The translations under genes and the position numbers were made by a program. Positions 5,875 to 13,260 of a DNA stretch of 14,529 bases are shown piece by piece. The stretch lies in assembly GCA_002938115.1 (NCBI GenBank), contig PTKD01000028.1, positions 1 to 14,529 on the forward strand. Direction: 5' to 3'. Numbering within the stretch: position 1 is the first letter of the stretch; every line of letters starts with the position of its first letter. The notes below the pieces were generated by a model. It was not told the origin of the DNA and did not search any database. It saw only the letters and a program-made list of their open reading frames with translations. This stretch comes from Alphaproteobacteria bacterium MarineAlpha9_Bin7. GTDB taxonomy: Bacteria; Pseudomonadota; Alphaproteobacteria; UBA7887.

Positions 5875-6639
5875 TCAATGATTCCACCAGGGCATGTCCG
5901 AGAACGACCGCATATCGATTTCGTGCGTCCAGGCCGATCGATGTTGCTGGGATATATGGAAATAAGTGTCCGCAACCTTAGCAGGAAGTATGAGACCATC
6001 ATGGCTCATGCCGCGGGTTTCTCTAAGTTCCTGGAACCGTTCTGGGCCAAGCATTTTCCCTAAAGTATCGGGAGCATCTACCATACCATCGATGAGTATA
6101 TGAGCTACGTGAATTCCTTTGGGCCCGAATTCTGCATTAAGCGTTTGACAAAGCATGCGTCGTCCACCCATGGCCGCCGCATGTGAATGCTGGCCACTGT
6201 TCCCACGGACGGCTGCCGTTGCCGAGGTAATTAAGATCGTCCCTCTTTCGCGGCTTTCCATAAAGGGGCAAACGGCCGACGCAACGCGAAATAATGCAAA
6301 GGTGGCGAGTCGCCAGCCCATTTCAAATGCTTTGTAGGAGGTATCCTTCAAAGCCCTATCACCAATTTGCGCGCCCAAATTGAAAACCACCGTTTCTATC
6401 GGACCAATATCAGCCTCAACAGAGGCCACCCGGTCTTCTATGCTATCGGCTTCAATGGCGTTAAGTAGAAAGCCAGATGCGGAACCACCTTCGCTCTCAA
6501 TGGCCTCCACCAACTTATTCAGACCTTCTTTATCTGTACGTCGACATAGGACAGCATGATAACCACCTTGAGCAAAGCGTTTTCCGACGTTGCCACCAAT
6601 GCCGGCACCAGCACCAATTATTAAGCAGACAGGTTTCAT
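5875..6639 (-). CDS. Atypical short-chain dehydrogenase/reductase lacking the Tyr-xxx-Lys pair
   Basis: This 254-residue Rossmann-fold protein has the cofactor loop GAGAGIG (9-15) and the basic pair R33-R34, which suggests NADP(H) binding. N87 (NLGA) replaces the usual NNAG. The serine of the catalytic triad is present (S139, ITSATAA), but the position of YxxxK reads H153-AAA-M157 (SHAAAMGGRRM), so both tyrosine and lysine are absent. The C-terminus HRSAWTHEIDMRSFSDMPWW resembles a recognised SDR subgroup with altered active sites, so the loss is probably a family trait and not recent decay; no frameshift is seen. The ATG at 6637-6639 is preferred, with AGGA about 10 bases upstream, over an upstream alternative at 6681. 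It diverges from the alcohol dehydrogenase. Function is unknown; it may use different chemistry or serve a binding role. Confidence 0.85.
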   Translation of the reverse strand: MKPVCLIIGAGAGIGGNVGKRFAQGGYHAVLCRRTDKEGLNKLVEAIESEGGSASGFLLNAIEADSIEDRVASVEADIGPIETVVFNLGAQIGDRALKDTSYKAFEMGWRLATFALFRVASAVCPFMESRERGTILITSATAAVRGNSGQHSHAAAMGGRRMLCQTLNAEFGPKGIHVAHILIDGMVDAPDTLGKMLGPERFQELRETRGMSHDGLILPAKVADTYFHISQQHRSAWTHEIDMRSFSDMPWWNH

Positions 6640-6681
6640 GGTTTCGTTATTCCTCGTGGCTCCGATAGCTAGCCATTTCAA

Positions 6682-6904
6682 CAGCGAAGTTTGTTAGACT
6701 CATTGGTAAGATGTTTATAATGCCTATAGCTACCAATTAGCTTTTGTACATCCTCATCGAGGCAGTTTCACAGCGACCGTGCCGAACCCCAGAAACTGAC
6801 CAATTGAAGGTTGGACATAGGGCAAGTCTTTAAACGTCCGAACTACAGGATGTGGCCCCGATGCCAGCACCAATGGAACAAACGCGATAAAAGGGAGTGA
6901 GTCA
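6682..6904. promoter_or_regulatory. Divergent intergenic region between atypical SDR and alcohol dehydrogenase
   Basis: This 223-base gap must hold the promoters of two divergent genes. I see the ribosome binding site of the dehydrogenase (GGGAG) and a short CCAA-TTGAAGG-TTGG inverted repeat (about 6800-6815), but no confident -35/-10 pair. A minus-strand frame of about 50 codons runs through it without a start signal and is not called. Confidence 0.3.
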
Positions 6905-7990
6905 ATGAAAGCCGCTGTATTGCATCAGGTTGGGCAACCGCTTGCAATTGAAGATGTCTCGGTCGACAAACCCGGGCCGCGCGAGGTGTTGATTCGAACA
7001 GCCGCTGCCGGCGTTTGTCACAGCGATCTGCACTTTGTGGAAGGGCTTTACCCTTATCGCCTGCCAGTCGTGCTAGGTCACGAATCAGCAGGCATCGTCG
7101 ACGACGTGGGTGCGGACGTGAACTATGTCAATCCAGGGGACCACGTGATTACTTGTCTTTCCGCCTTTTGTGGTCATTGCGAAGCCTGCACAACTGGACA
7201 CCCTTCGATCTGTGACGGACGGGAAACACGCCGACGTCGCGATCAGGCGCCGCGATTACACCAGAGCGAACGGACAGTCCAACAATTCGCTAACCTCTCT
7301 TCCTTCGCTGAGCAAATGCTGGTCCACGAACACGCATTGGTAAAAATCCGAGAGGACATGCCGTTGGATAAGGCGGCACTCATAGGTTGCGGCGTCACCA
7401 CAGGCGTCGGCGCTGTTCATAACACAGCGAATGTCGAGGTTGGGTCGACCGTTGCGGTCATTGGTTGTGGTGGGGTCGGCCTATCCTGTATCAACGGCGC
7501 TTCTATCGCCGGTGCAGGACGCATCATCGCGGTGGACCGGGTGAGCAGCAAGCTTCGTCTCGCCAGGGAATTCGGTGCAACGGATGTGGTAGACGCAACG
7601 CAAGGCGATACGGTAGAGAAAATCAAAGAAATGCCCGGGGGGGGCGTGCATTTTGCATTTGAGGCCATAGGCTTAAAGCAGACAACGGAGGAAGCATTCA
7701 ACATGCTGCGCCCTGGGGGAACTGCTACCGTGATTGGCATGGTGCCCTACGGTACCAAGATTGAAATCCATGCGGCTGATTTCCTACAGGAAAAGAAGCT
7801 CCTCGGCTGTGCGATGGGTTCAAACCGATTTCGCGTGGATATGCCGCGCTATGTCGACTTCTATCTTTCGGGCCGTCTCAAACTCGACCATTTATTGGCC
7901 AAGCATATCAGACTAGACCAAGTAAACGATGCCCTAGACGAGCTAAAAACTGGTGAAGCCGCCCGTAGTGTCATTCTGTTTGATACCTAA
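6905..7990 (+). CDS. Zinc-dependent alcohol dehydrogenase (medium-chain MDR family)
   Basis: This 361-residue cytoplasmic enzyme would oxidise an alcohol to an aldehyde or ketone with NAD(P). Catalytic zinc ligands are C38 (GVCHSD), H59-E60 (LGHE) and C162 (IGCGVTTG). The structural zinc lobe is intact with C89, C92, C95 and C103 (FCGHCEACTTGHPSIC). The Rossmann motif GCGGVG is at 187-192, and D211 at the end of the second strand favours NAD. The basic stretch RETRRRRDQAPRLHQ (106-120) and the FANLSSFAEQMLVHEHALVKI-like segment are typical of a class III-like subgroup common in actinobacteria and alphaproteobacteria. The start is supported by GGGAG about eight bases upstream. It is transcribed away from the atypical SDR. 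No substrate can be assigned; formaldehyde-type, aryl and long-chain alcohols are all possible. Confidence 0.92.
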   Translation: MKAAVLHQVGQPLAIEDVSVDKPGPREVLIRTAAAGVCHSDLHFVEGLYPYRLPVVLGHESAGIVDDVGADVNYVNPGDHVITCLSAFCGHCEACTTGHPSICDGRETRRRRDQAPRLHQSERTVQQFANLSSFAEQMLVHEHALVKIREDMPLDKAALIGCGVTTGVGAVHNTANVEVGSTVAVIGCGGVGLSCINGASIAGAGRIIAVDRVSSKLRLAREFGATDVVDATQGDTVEKIKEMPGGGVHFAFEAIGLKQTTEEAFNMLRPGGTATVIGMVPYGTKIEIHAADFLQEKKLLGCAMGSNRFRVDMPRYVDFYLSGRLKLDHLLAKHIRLDQVNDALDELKTGEAARSVILFDT

Positions 7991-8022
7991 CTCGAAAGTG
8001 GCAGAGCAGTCCTCCTGGTTGC

Positions 8023-8301
8023 CTACTCCCCATTGCCGCCAAGTAGGATGTTCAAGGGAGTGTCGTTTACCGAGACAACACCATCAGATGGCACTTGAAG
8101 CTCATAAATAAAAGTCGTGCCTCCGGAACTCTCGGTCACAGCAGGCCTTCCAATACCTTGGACGAGAATAAGAAGGGTCATTATGGTCGATGCACCCGAA
8201 ATCGTTTTGGCCTGCTCGACAACTAATTTTGTCACCTCGTCCAACCCCGTAACGGTCGCTGTCGCACCTTCAACAAACCCTAAGGCACTGGCCTGGATCA
8301 A
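8023..8301 (-). CDS. Possible small or decayed gene, 92 codons
   Basis: This minus-strand frame of 92 codons could start at a TTG (8299-8301) and ends at 8023. The product is balanced in composition and ends VPSDGVVSVNDTPLNILLGGNGE. I recognise no family. A second frame (8298-8447) with equally protein-like composition ends exactly at its start, the TGA overlapping the TTG, so the two may be one gene broken by a frameshift or two coupled small genes. There is no Shine-Dalgarno in front of the TTG. A 78-codon plus-strand frame covers the same bases and is less plausible. Codon use cannot be tested here, so a non-coding gap remains possible. Confidence 0.25.
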   Translation of the reverse strand: MIQASALGFVEGATATVTGLDEVTKLVVEQAKTISGASTIMTLLILVQGIGRPAVTESSGGTTFIYELQVPSDGVVSVNDTPLNILLGGNGE

Positions 8302-8447
8302 CCGAAAATTCGGTCACTCGCAGCGATGGAATAGAGCGGAGCAGCTACATTAAGCCTCTCAATTTTAATCTGAGAACTAGCCTCAACCATTTTCCCACGC
8401 AGCATGCCCATGACATCATAGCGCAACCCAAAAAAATCGCACATCAT
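8298..8447 (-). CDS. Possible short coding fragment, 49 residues, upstream of the 92-codon frame
   Basis: The minus-strand ATG at 8445-8447 opens a frame of 49 residues beginning MMCDFFGLRYDVMGMLRGKM and closing in SIAASDRIFG. Its mix of residues looks protein-like and it joins the next frame directly through an overlapping TTGA. There is no ribosome binding site and no family match that I can name. A third short frame (about 8455-8514, MFRFSVEDLAGAG) precedes it. I read the set as either a degraded gene or chance. Confidence 0.2.
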   Translation of the reverse strand: MMCDFFGLRYDVMGMLRGKMVEASSQIKIERLNVAAPLYSIAASDRIFG

Positions 8448-8567
8448 CGTGTGTTCATTTTATTGACATTGACAAACCCGCCCCCGCTAGGTCTTCAACT
8501 GAAAATCGAAACATTACAAGCCTCGGCCGTCTGGCTAAAAGGTTCTATGGCATGTCTGAGCGAAAGA

Positions 8568-10934
8568 TCAGTCTTCTAACAAAGGTGTCTTATTCAATTT
8601 TTGTTCAAGGTCCCCGTTTGTCTGAGATTGGCTAAGTACTTTCACGACCTTCTCCGGGGTTATCGGCAGTTCGAAAACACGCGTGCCAATAGCATCGGCA
8701 ACAGCGTTGGCGATTGCCGGGGCGACCGGGGTGAAGCTTGGCTCGCCGATGCCCTTGGCACCGAAAGGCCCGAGACCGCTGCGAGATTCTAGGATGATGG
8801 TTTTGATCTCCGGCATATCCATGGAGGTGGGGATTAGATACTCGCTGAAGCTGGGACTTACCAGTTTCCCTTCCTGGTAAATTAACTCTTCGCTCAACGC
8901 GTAGCCTTGCCCCATTAATGCGCCCCCTTCAATCTGGCCTTCGACGGCCTGAGGATTGATGGCTTGACCGATATCGTGGGCCCCCACGCTCTTCAGAACC
9001 GTGACCTCGCCGGTTTCTGTATCCACCGACACCTCAACGGCGTGACAGCCATAGGTGAAATCGGGGAAAACTGGACCTTGTCCCGTTTCTTTATCGATTG
9101 GGTCGGTGAAAGGCGCGCGGAACATGGCCAGTTCGGAACGCTGCAGTCCCTCGGACGCGCCACGCGCGGCAAGATCTGTCAACGATATAAAGTTTGATGG
9201 ATCGTCGACTACGAAGGCCTGTCCGTTTGCTAGGTCGACCTCGTCGGGCTGAACATCGAGTTCGTTCGCCGCGAAGTCGATCATGCGACCACGCAGGATC
9301 GAGCTCGCCTTATGGACAGCATTGCCCGTCATATAAAGCGCACGTGTTGCAGTTGTGGTGCCAGCGAGAGGCGTAACAGCGGAATCGCTGTGGTAAATTA
9401 TCACATCTTCGAGGCCGACACCGAGCGATTCAGCGGCGATTTGGCTAAGGGCGGAAACCTGTCCCCCACCGATGTCTGTAACACCAGACCGCACAATAAC
9501 CGTACCGTCAATCTCGATACCGACCCAGGCTTCGGCTGTATCATGGAGCCAGGTAATTCGCCCATAGCTTTGCTGATAGGTGGCCACACCGCGTCCGATC
9601 TTTACTGGCTCTTCGGCCTTAGTTTCTTCTCCAAGGGCTTCGAGGGCCCGCGTCATGCATTCATCGCTCCAGATAGCACTCTCGACCGTTTGTCCTGTTG
9701 CAGTTTTGTCGCCGGTGCGCATAAAGTTGCGACGTCGTAACTCAAACCTATCTATGCCGATCGCCTTGGCGATTTCGTCCATTTGTGCTTCATAAGCAAC
9801 ACAGGCTTGCGCTGCACCAAAACCGCGGAAAGCGCTGGTGTACATATTGTTCGTCGCAATGGCAGCAGAATCGATTTTTACATTATCGATTCGATAGGGA
9901 CCGGGCGCCGCAACGGCGGAGTAGAGTAGCACGTAGGGGCTGAGAAATACGTAGGCCCCGGAGTCTGCGCGGATGTTGACCTCAAGAGCGGTAATTTTCC
10001 CTTGTTTCGTCACGCCGGTCTTATGGGAAATCACAAAAGGGTGCCTTTTCCCATGGCCGAGAAAAGAATCCTCCCTTGTATAGGCGAGTCGCACTGGGCG
10101 CCGCGTCGCTTGTGCGAGCAGTGCCAAGTAGAGTTCAACGGTGATGTCCTCTTTACCGCCAAACCCGCCACCAACCATGGCCCCCAGAATACGGACCTTG
10201 TTGTGCGGCACGCCGAGTGCGTCAGCGATGAAACGGAAATGTTCGATGACTTGGGTCGACATACGGATGTTAATAACTCCGTTTTCGTCGACCCATGCCA
10301 AGCCGACCTCGGGCTCCAGAAATGCGTGCTCAATGAATTGGGTTTTGAATGTATTTTCGATGATGTGGTCGGCCTCGGCGAAGCCCTTATCAACATTACC
10401 TTTGCGGATCTTGTGCTGTCCTACGATATTGTCCGGTTCCGTAACGATAGGTGCGTCCGGCCCAAGTGCGGAGTCAATGTCGTAGACACCAGGCAGCGGC
10501 TCGATTTCGTATTCAATGAGGTCGTGCGCTTTTTCGGCAATTGCAGGCGTTTCAGCGGCGATCAGCGCAAGCGGTTCGCCATGATGGCGAATGAACTCGC
10601 GTACCAAGATCTGGCGATCCGTTGACGCCCGTTTTTGCCCGGTCTGTCCGGGGATGTCGGTCGCGGCCAGACGGTCCGGCAGTTCATCAGCTGTGAGAAC
10701 GCATAACACGCCTGGCAAATTTCGCGCCGCAGATGCATCAAGGTGTTTCAGGCGGGCACTTGCCAGTTCGCTTCGAAGAACCCTCCCGTGCAACATACTT
10801 GGCATAGTATAGTCGCCAGCGTATCGCGTGCGGCCGGTTGCCTTGCCCTCTGCGTCGCTCCGCTCCAGAGGTTTGCCAATCTGTCGCAGGACGACATTCG
10901 CTTCCGTCTGCCTGTGGGGCGTTTGGTCAGTCAT
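8568..10934 (-). CDS. Xanthine dehydrogenase-family molybdopterin-binding catalytic subunit
   Basis: This 788-residue large subunit of a molybdenum hydroxylase would insert a water-derived oxygen into a C-H bond of an aldehyde, N-heterocycle or aryl-CoA and pass electrons to the partner iron-sulfur and FAD subunits. The N-terminal aldehyde oxidase/xanthine dehydrogenase a/b hammerhead (about 25-140) precedes the molybdopterin domains. Visible cofactor motifs are GGGFGGKE (255-262), SAFRGFGAAQ (about 367-376) and DIGGGQ (487-492), and the catalytic glutamate is E731 in GAKGIGEPSF. The AFRGFG loop is unlike the AYRCSFR loop of true CO dehydrogenase, so a CoxL function is unlikely. I chose the ATG at 10932-10934, whose ATGACTGA overlaps the end of the small subunit by eight bases; a start at 10982 would extend into the small subunit gene. 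It is the last gene of the operon. Substrate unknown. Confidence 0.93.
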   Translation of the reverse strand: MTDQTPHRQTEANVVLRQIGKPLERSDAEGKATGRTRYAGDYTMPSMLHGRVLRSELASARLKHLDASAARNLPGVLCVLTADELPDRLAATDIPGQTGQKRASTDRQILVREFIRHHGEPLALIAAETPAIAEKAHDLIEYEIEPLPGVYDIDSALGPDAPIVTEPDNIVGQHKIRKGNVDKGFAEADHIIENTFKTQFIEHAFLEPEVGLAWVDENGVINIRMSTQVIEHFRFIADALGVPHNKVRILGAMVGGGFGGKEDITVELYLALLAQATRRPVRLAYTREDSFLGHGKRHPFVISHKTGVTKQGKITALEVNIRADSGAYVFLSPYVLLYSAVAAPGPYRIDNVKIDSAAIATNNMYTSAFRGFGAAQACVAYEAQMDEIAKAIGIDRFELRRRNFMRTGDKTATGQTVESAIWSDECMTRALEALGEETKAEEPVKIGRGVATYQQSYGRITWLHDTAEAWVGIEIDGTVIVRSGVTDIGGGQVSALSQIAAESLGVGLEDVIIYHSDSAVTPLAGTTTATRALYMTGNAVHKASSILRGRMIDFAANELDVQPDEVDLANGQAFVVDDPSNFISLTDLAARGASEGLQRSELAMFRAPFTDPIDKETGQGPVFPDFTYGCHAVEVSVDTETGEVTVLKSVGAHDIGQAINPQAVEGQIEGGALMGQGYALSEELIYQEGKLVSPSFSEYLIPTSMDMPEIKTIILESRSGLGPFGAKGIGEPSFTPVAPAIANAVADAIGTRVFELPITPEKVVKVLSQSQTNGDLEQKLNKTPLLED

Positions 10935-11415
10935 TGCCGCCGCCTTCACGTAAGACAGTGGCAGCCTGTCGGATGGCGGCAAAAATCTTGGTATATCCCG
11001 TGCAGCGGCACAGATTGCCGCTCAACGCGAGGGCGATATCATCATCGGTTGGATTTAGCGTTTCGCGCAGCATCTCTTCTGCGGCCACGATGATGCCGGG
11101 TGTACAGTAGCCGCATTGGACAGCCCCTTGTTCCATGAATGCCGCAATGAGTGGATGCGGCTTGTTGGTGTCATTCAATCCCTCGAGGGTCGTAATTGAC
11201 CTACCCTCGACGGTCCAAGTGAGTGTTAAACAACTGTCTACTGCCTCGCCTTCGATCTGAACCGCGCAGGCACCACAATCGCCTTTCTCACAACCGTTTT
11301 TGACTTCGAATTGGCCGTGCTGCCGCAGGCAGTCGAGCAGAGTTTCGTTTGCCCTGGCCAGCAACTCGTGAGGGACCCCGTTGATTTTGACCGGGATAGC
11401 TTTCTCAAGGCTCAT
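10927..11415 (-). CDS. [2Fe-2S] small subunit of xanthine dehydrogenase-family enzyme
   Basis: This 162-residue electron-transfer subunit carries two [2Fe-2S] clusters. The N-terminal plant-ferredoxin-type domain has C42, C47, C50 and C62 (NGCEKGDCGAC...SC). The C-terminal helical domain has C101, C104, C136 and C138 (CGYCTPG...CRCTGY). All eight ligands are present and the length matches the family (about 150-170). The ATG at 11413-11415 overlaps the stop of the FAD subunit gene as ATGA, a classic translational coupling. The gene's own stop is overlapped by the catalytic subunit's start. No twin-arginine signal peptide is present, so the complex should be cytoplasmic, unlike periplasmic aldehyde oxidoreductases of the PaoABC type. 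Confidence 0.95.
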   Translation of the reverse strand: MSLEKAIPVKINGVPHELLARANETLLDCLRQHGQFEVKNGCEKGDCGACAVQIEGEAVDSCLTLTWTVEGRSITTLEGLNDTNKPHPLIAAFMEQGAVQCGYCTPGIIVAAEEMLRETLNPTDDDIALALSGNLCRCTGYTKIFAAIRQAATVLREGGGND

Positions 11416-12281
11416 GTGTGGGCCGTCTTTTCCGGAAGTGAATGCCAAGCTTGGGTAATCAACCGTCTTGTCAGGACACGGACAGAATGCCGGCGATAAT
11501 TTGCGGACGCACGCAAATCGTCAATCGGTTTGGATTGTTCCATTGCTTTTTGCGCAGCATCATTGATCAACTTTTCACTCAGTAACCCACCTGCGAGGAT
11601 TGCCTCCGCATCTTTTGCGCGGAATACCGTGGGGCCGACGGAGCCTAACGCGATCCGCGCGTGGGTGCAGCGATCGCCCTCTCGCGTTACGGTCACAGCA
11701 ACCCCCACAACGCTGATCGCATCACCTTTGCGGCGCGCCAGTTTGTAGAACAGATTGGCAGTGTTCGAATTGGGAACCAGCCAGGAAAGGCCGGTGATTA
11801 ACTCGTCCTGTCTGCGCAGGTTCGTTTTGAAACCCGTATAGAATTGGTCAAGCGGAACCGAGCGGCAGCCTTCAGCATTGGTCAGGCAGATGGTTGCATC
11901 AAGAGATAACAGTGGCGGCACAGTGTCTGCCGCCGGTGATCCCGAACAAATATTTCCGGCTACGGTTGCCCGGTTGCGCACCATTTGGCCGCCAAACACA
12001 CGGGCCGCATTAAAGAGCGATGGCGCAGCTTCTGCCATCGCCGGGCTGTGGAGAATGTCGCTCAGCGTGGTGCCACCGCCAATGGAAACTTGTTGTGCGT
12101 TGATTTTGATTTCGCGGAAGGCCTGGATATTTCCCAGCCAAACGAGCCGCTTCGATTTCTCACGGCGTGCACGGAGATCGACCAACAGATTGGTTCCGCC
12201 TCCCAATGGCGTCGCGTACGGAAGGGAGGACAGAGATGCTTGAAGATCGCTAGGCATCTCCAAATCAAACTCGCTCAACAT
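11412..12281 (-). CDS. FAD-binding middle subunit of xanthine dehydrogenase-family enzyme
   Basis: This 289-residue subunit binds FAD and takes electrons from the iron-sulfur subunit to reduce an acceptor. The two FAD motifs of the family are seen: GGGTNL (27-32) and GGQMVRNRATVAGN (about 97-110), followed by a CO-dehydrogenase-flavoprotein C-terminal domain. No extra 4Fe-4S insertion of the hydroxybenzoyl-CoA reductase type is visible. The ATG at 12279-12281 has GGAGG seven bases upstream and is preferred to the adjacent in-frame GTG. It is the first gene of the tightly overlapping three-gene unit; 181 bases separate it from the SDR gene upstream, so it may have its own promoter as well as read-through. 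Confidence 0.93.
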   Translation of the reverse strand: MLSEFDLEMPSDLQASLSSLPYATPLGGGTNLLVDLRARREKSKRLVWLGNIQAFREIKINAQQVSIGGGTTLSDILHSPAMAEAAPSLFNAARVFGGQMVRNRATVAGNICSGSPAADTVPPLLSLDATICLTNAEGCRSVPLDQFYTGFKTNLRRQDELITGLSWLVPNSNTANLFYKLARRKGDAISVVGVAVTVTREGDRCTHARIALGSVGPTVFRAKDAEAILAGGLLSEKLINDAAQKAMEQSKPIDDLRASANYRRHSVRVLTRRLITQAWHSLPEKTAHT

Positions 12282-12462
12282 CACACTGCCTCCAAGGTGT
12301 CTCGATTGGTTTTTGATCCTCGCGCATTACCCATCCTAGCCTTCTCTCTCTTTGGGAAAAGGAGCAAAATGCAGAGCCCGATTGCCCACGCTAACCATCC
12401 ACTGATGTGGCAAACCGAACCGAGCACAGCAGAGAGCCATTTCAATCGGTCCCGAACCAACT
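12282..12462. other. Intergenic gap between SDR and FAD subunit genes
   Basis: This 181-base gap separates two genes in the same orientation. It holds the GGAGG ribosome binding site of the FAD subunit at its left end. I see no clear promoter, terminator or operator palindrome. Confidence 0.4.
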
Positions 12463-13254
12463 TTACACATCCCAGCCGCCATCGACGGAAATCTTCTGTC
12501 CTGTCATATTTCGGCTCTCGTCGCTGGAGCAGTAGAGAACCGCATCAGCAACATCCTCAGGCTCCGTCACCCGCCCAAGGCACATCTCTTCAACATATTC
12601 CTGATAGACCTTTTCGAATGTCCAACCACGCACTTTTGCCTTCTCTTCGCAGAGTTTGTCCATGCGCGGCGTGTGGACAATACCCGGCATCACTATATTG
12701 ACGTTCACATTGTGCTGCCCTGCCTCCAGAGCAATTGTGCGAGTCAAGCCGCGCAGCGCCCATTTTGACGAACTATAGGCGGTCCGGTATTTGTACCCAC
12801 GAAGTCCCGAGGAACCACCAATATTGACGATTTTGCCGTACTTCTGTTCGATCATAGTTGGCAGCGTGTATTTGATTGGCAAAAATGTCCCGCGCACATT
12901 GATGTCGAGCACATTCAGAAAGTCGTCCGGATCAATATTTTGAACCGGCGTTTCGATCGGACCAGTAGTTCCGGCCACATTGACCAGAATATCGATCCGT
13001 CCGCCGAAGGTCTCCTTGGTGCGTTGGACCATCGCTGCGACCTGCTCCGAACTCGTCACGTCCGCCGAAAACGCCTCCACGCGGCGCCCCATGGCGCGGA
13101 CTTCCTCCGCCACCTCCTCAAGCGGTTTAATATCTCTGGCGGCCAGCATCATGTTTGCGCCCTCGCGACCAAGGGTGCGGGTAATCGTGCTGCCCATGCC
13201 TTTCGCCGCGCCTGTGATGATGGCGATCTTGTTTTCCAGCCTCATGATTTCCAT
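12463..13254 (-). CDS. Classical short-chain dehydrogenase/reductase (SDR)
   Basis: This 263-residue NAD(P)-dependent oxidoreductase would interconvert an alcohol and a ketone. All classical SDR landmarks are present: TGAAKGMG at 14-21, the acidic D65 in ADVT, NVAG at 92-95, N119 in DINV, serine S148 or S149 in NIGGSSG, and Y160/K164 in AYSSSK. The residue aligned with the usual catalytic serine is ambiguous (G147/S148), as in other members with NIGGSSG. The C-terminal GQKISVDGGW is typical of FabG-like SDRs. The R40-D41 end of strand two does not decide the cofactor. The start is ambiguous between 13254 and the ATG four codons in; neither has a strong ribosome binding site, but the gene follows the hydantoinase stop by six bases, suggesting coupled translation. 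It is probably part of the same catabolic operon as the molybdenum hydroxylase. Confidence 0.92.
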   Translation of the reverse strand: MEIMRLENKIAIITGAAKGMGSTITRTLGREGANMMLAARDIKPLEEVAEEVRAMGRRVEAFSADVTSSEQVAAMVQRTKETFGGRIDILVNVAGTTGPIETPVQNIDPDDFLNVLDINVRGTFLPIKYTLPTMIEQKYGKIVNIGGSSGLRGYKYRTAYSSSKWALRGLTRTIALEAGQHNVNVNIVMPGIVHTPRMDKLCEEKAKVRGWTFEKVYQEYVEEMCLGRVTEPEDVADAVLYCSSDESRNMTGQKISVDGGWDV

Positions 13255-13260
13255 CCCGGT

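Larger units (their letters stand above)
7991..8567. other. 577-base gap between alcohol dehydrogenase and molybdenum hydroxylase genes
   Basis: The gap between two convergent transcription units contains only the weak minus-strand frames described separately. I found no T-rich hairpin for either unit, no insertion-sequence ends and no RNA gene. Confidence 0.45.

Noticed and set aside
6763..6880. Minus-strand frame in the gap before the alcohol dehydrogenase, with a plausible peptide
   Set aside because: About 50 open codons are common by chance, there is no start codon with a ribosome binding site, and it overlaps the divergent promoter region.
10002..10625. 207-codon plus-strand frame
   Set aside because: It is an antisense shadow of the molybdopterin subunit, whose motifs are continuous across it.
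8568..10934. Aerobic CO dehydrogenase (CoxL) assignment
   Set aside because: The active-site loop is AFRGFG and not the Cys-containing AYRCSFR loop required for the Mo-Cu centre.
11985..12701. 238-codon plus-strand frame
   Set aside because: It covers parts of two minus-strand genes and the gap between them; its product has low-complexity, unprotein-like composition and no recognisable domain.
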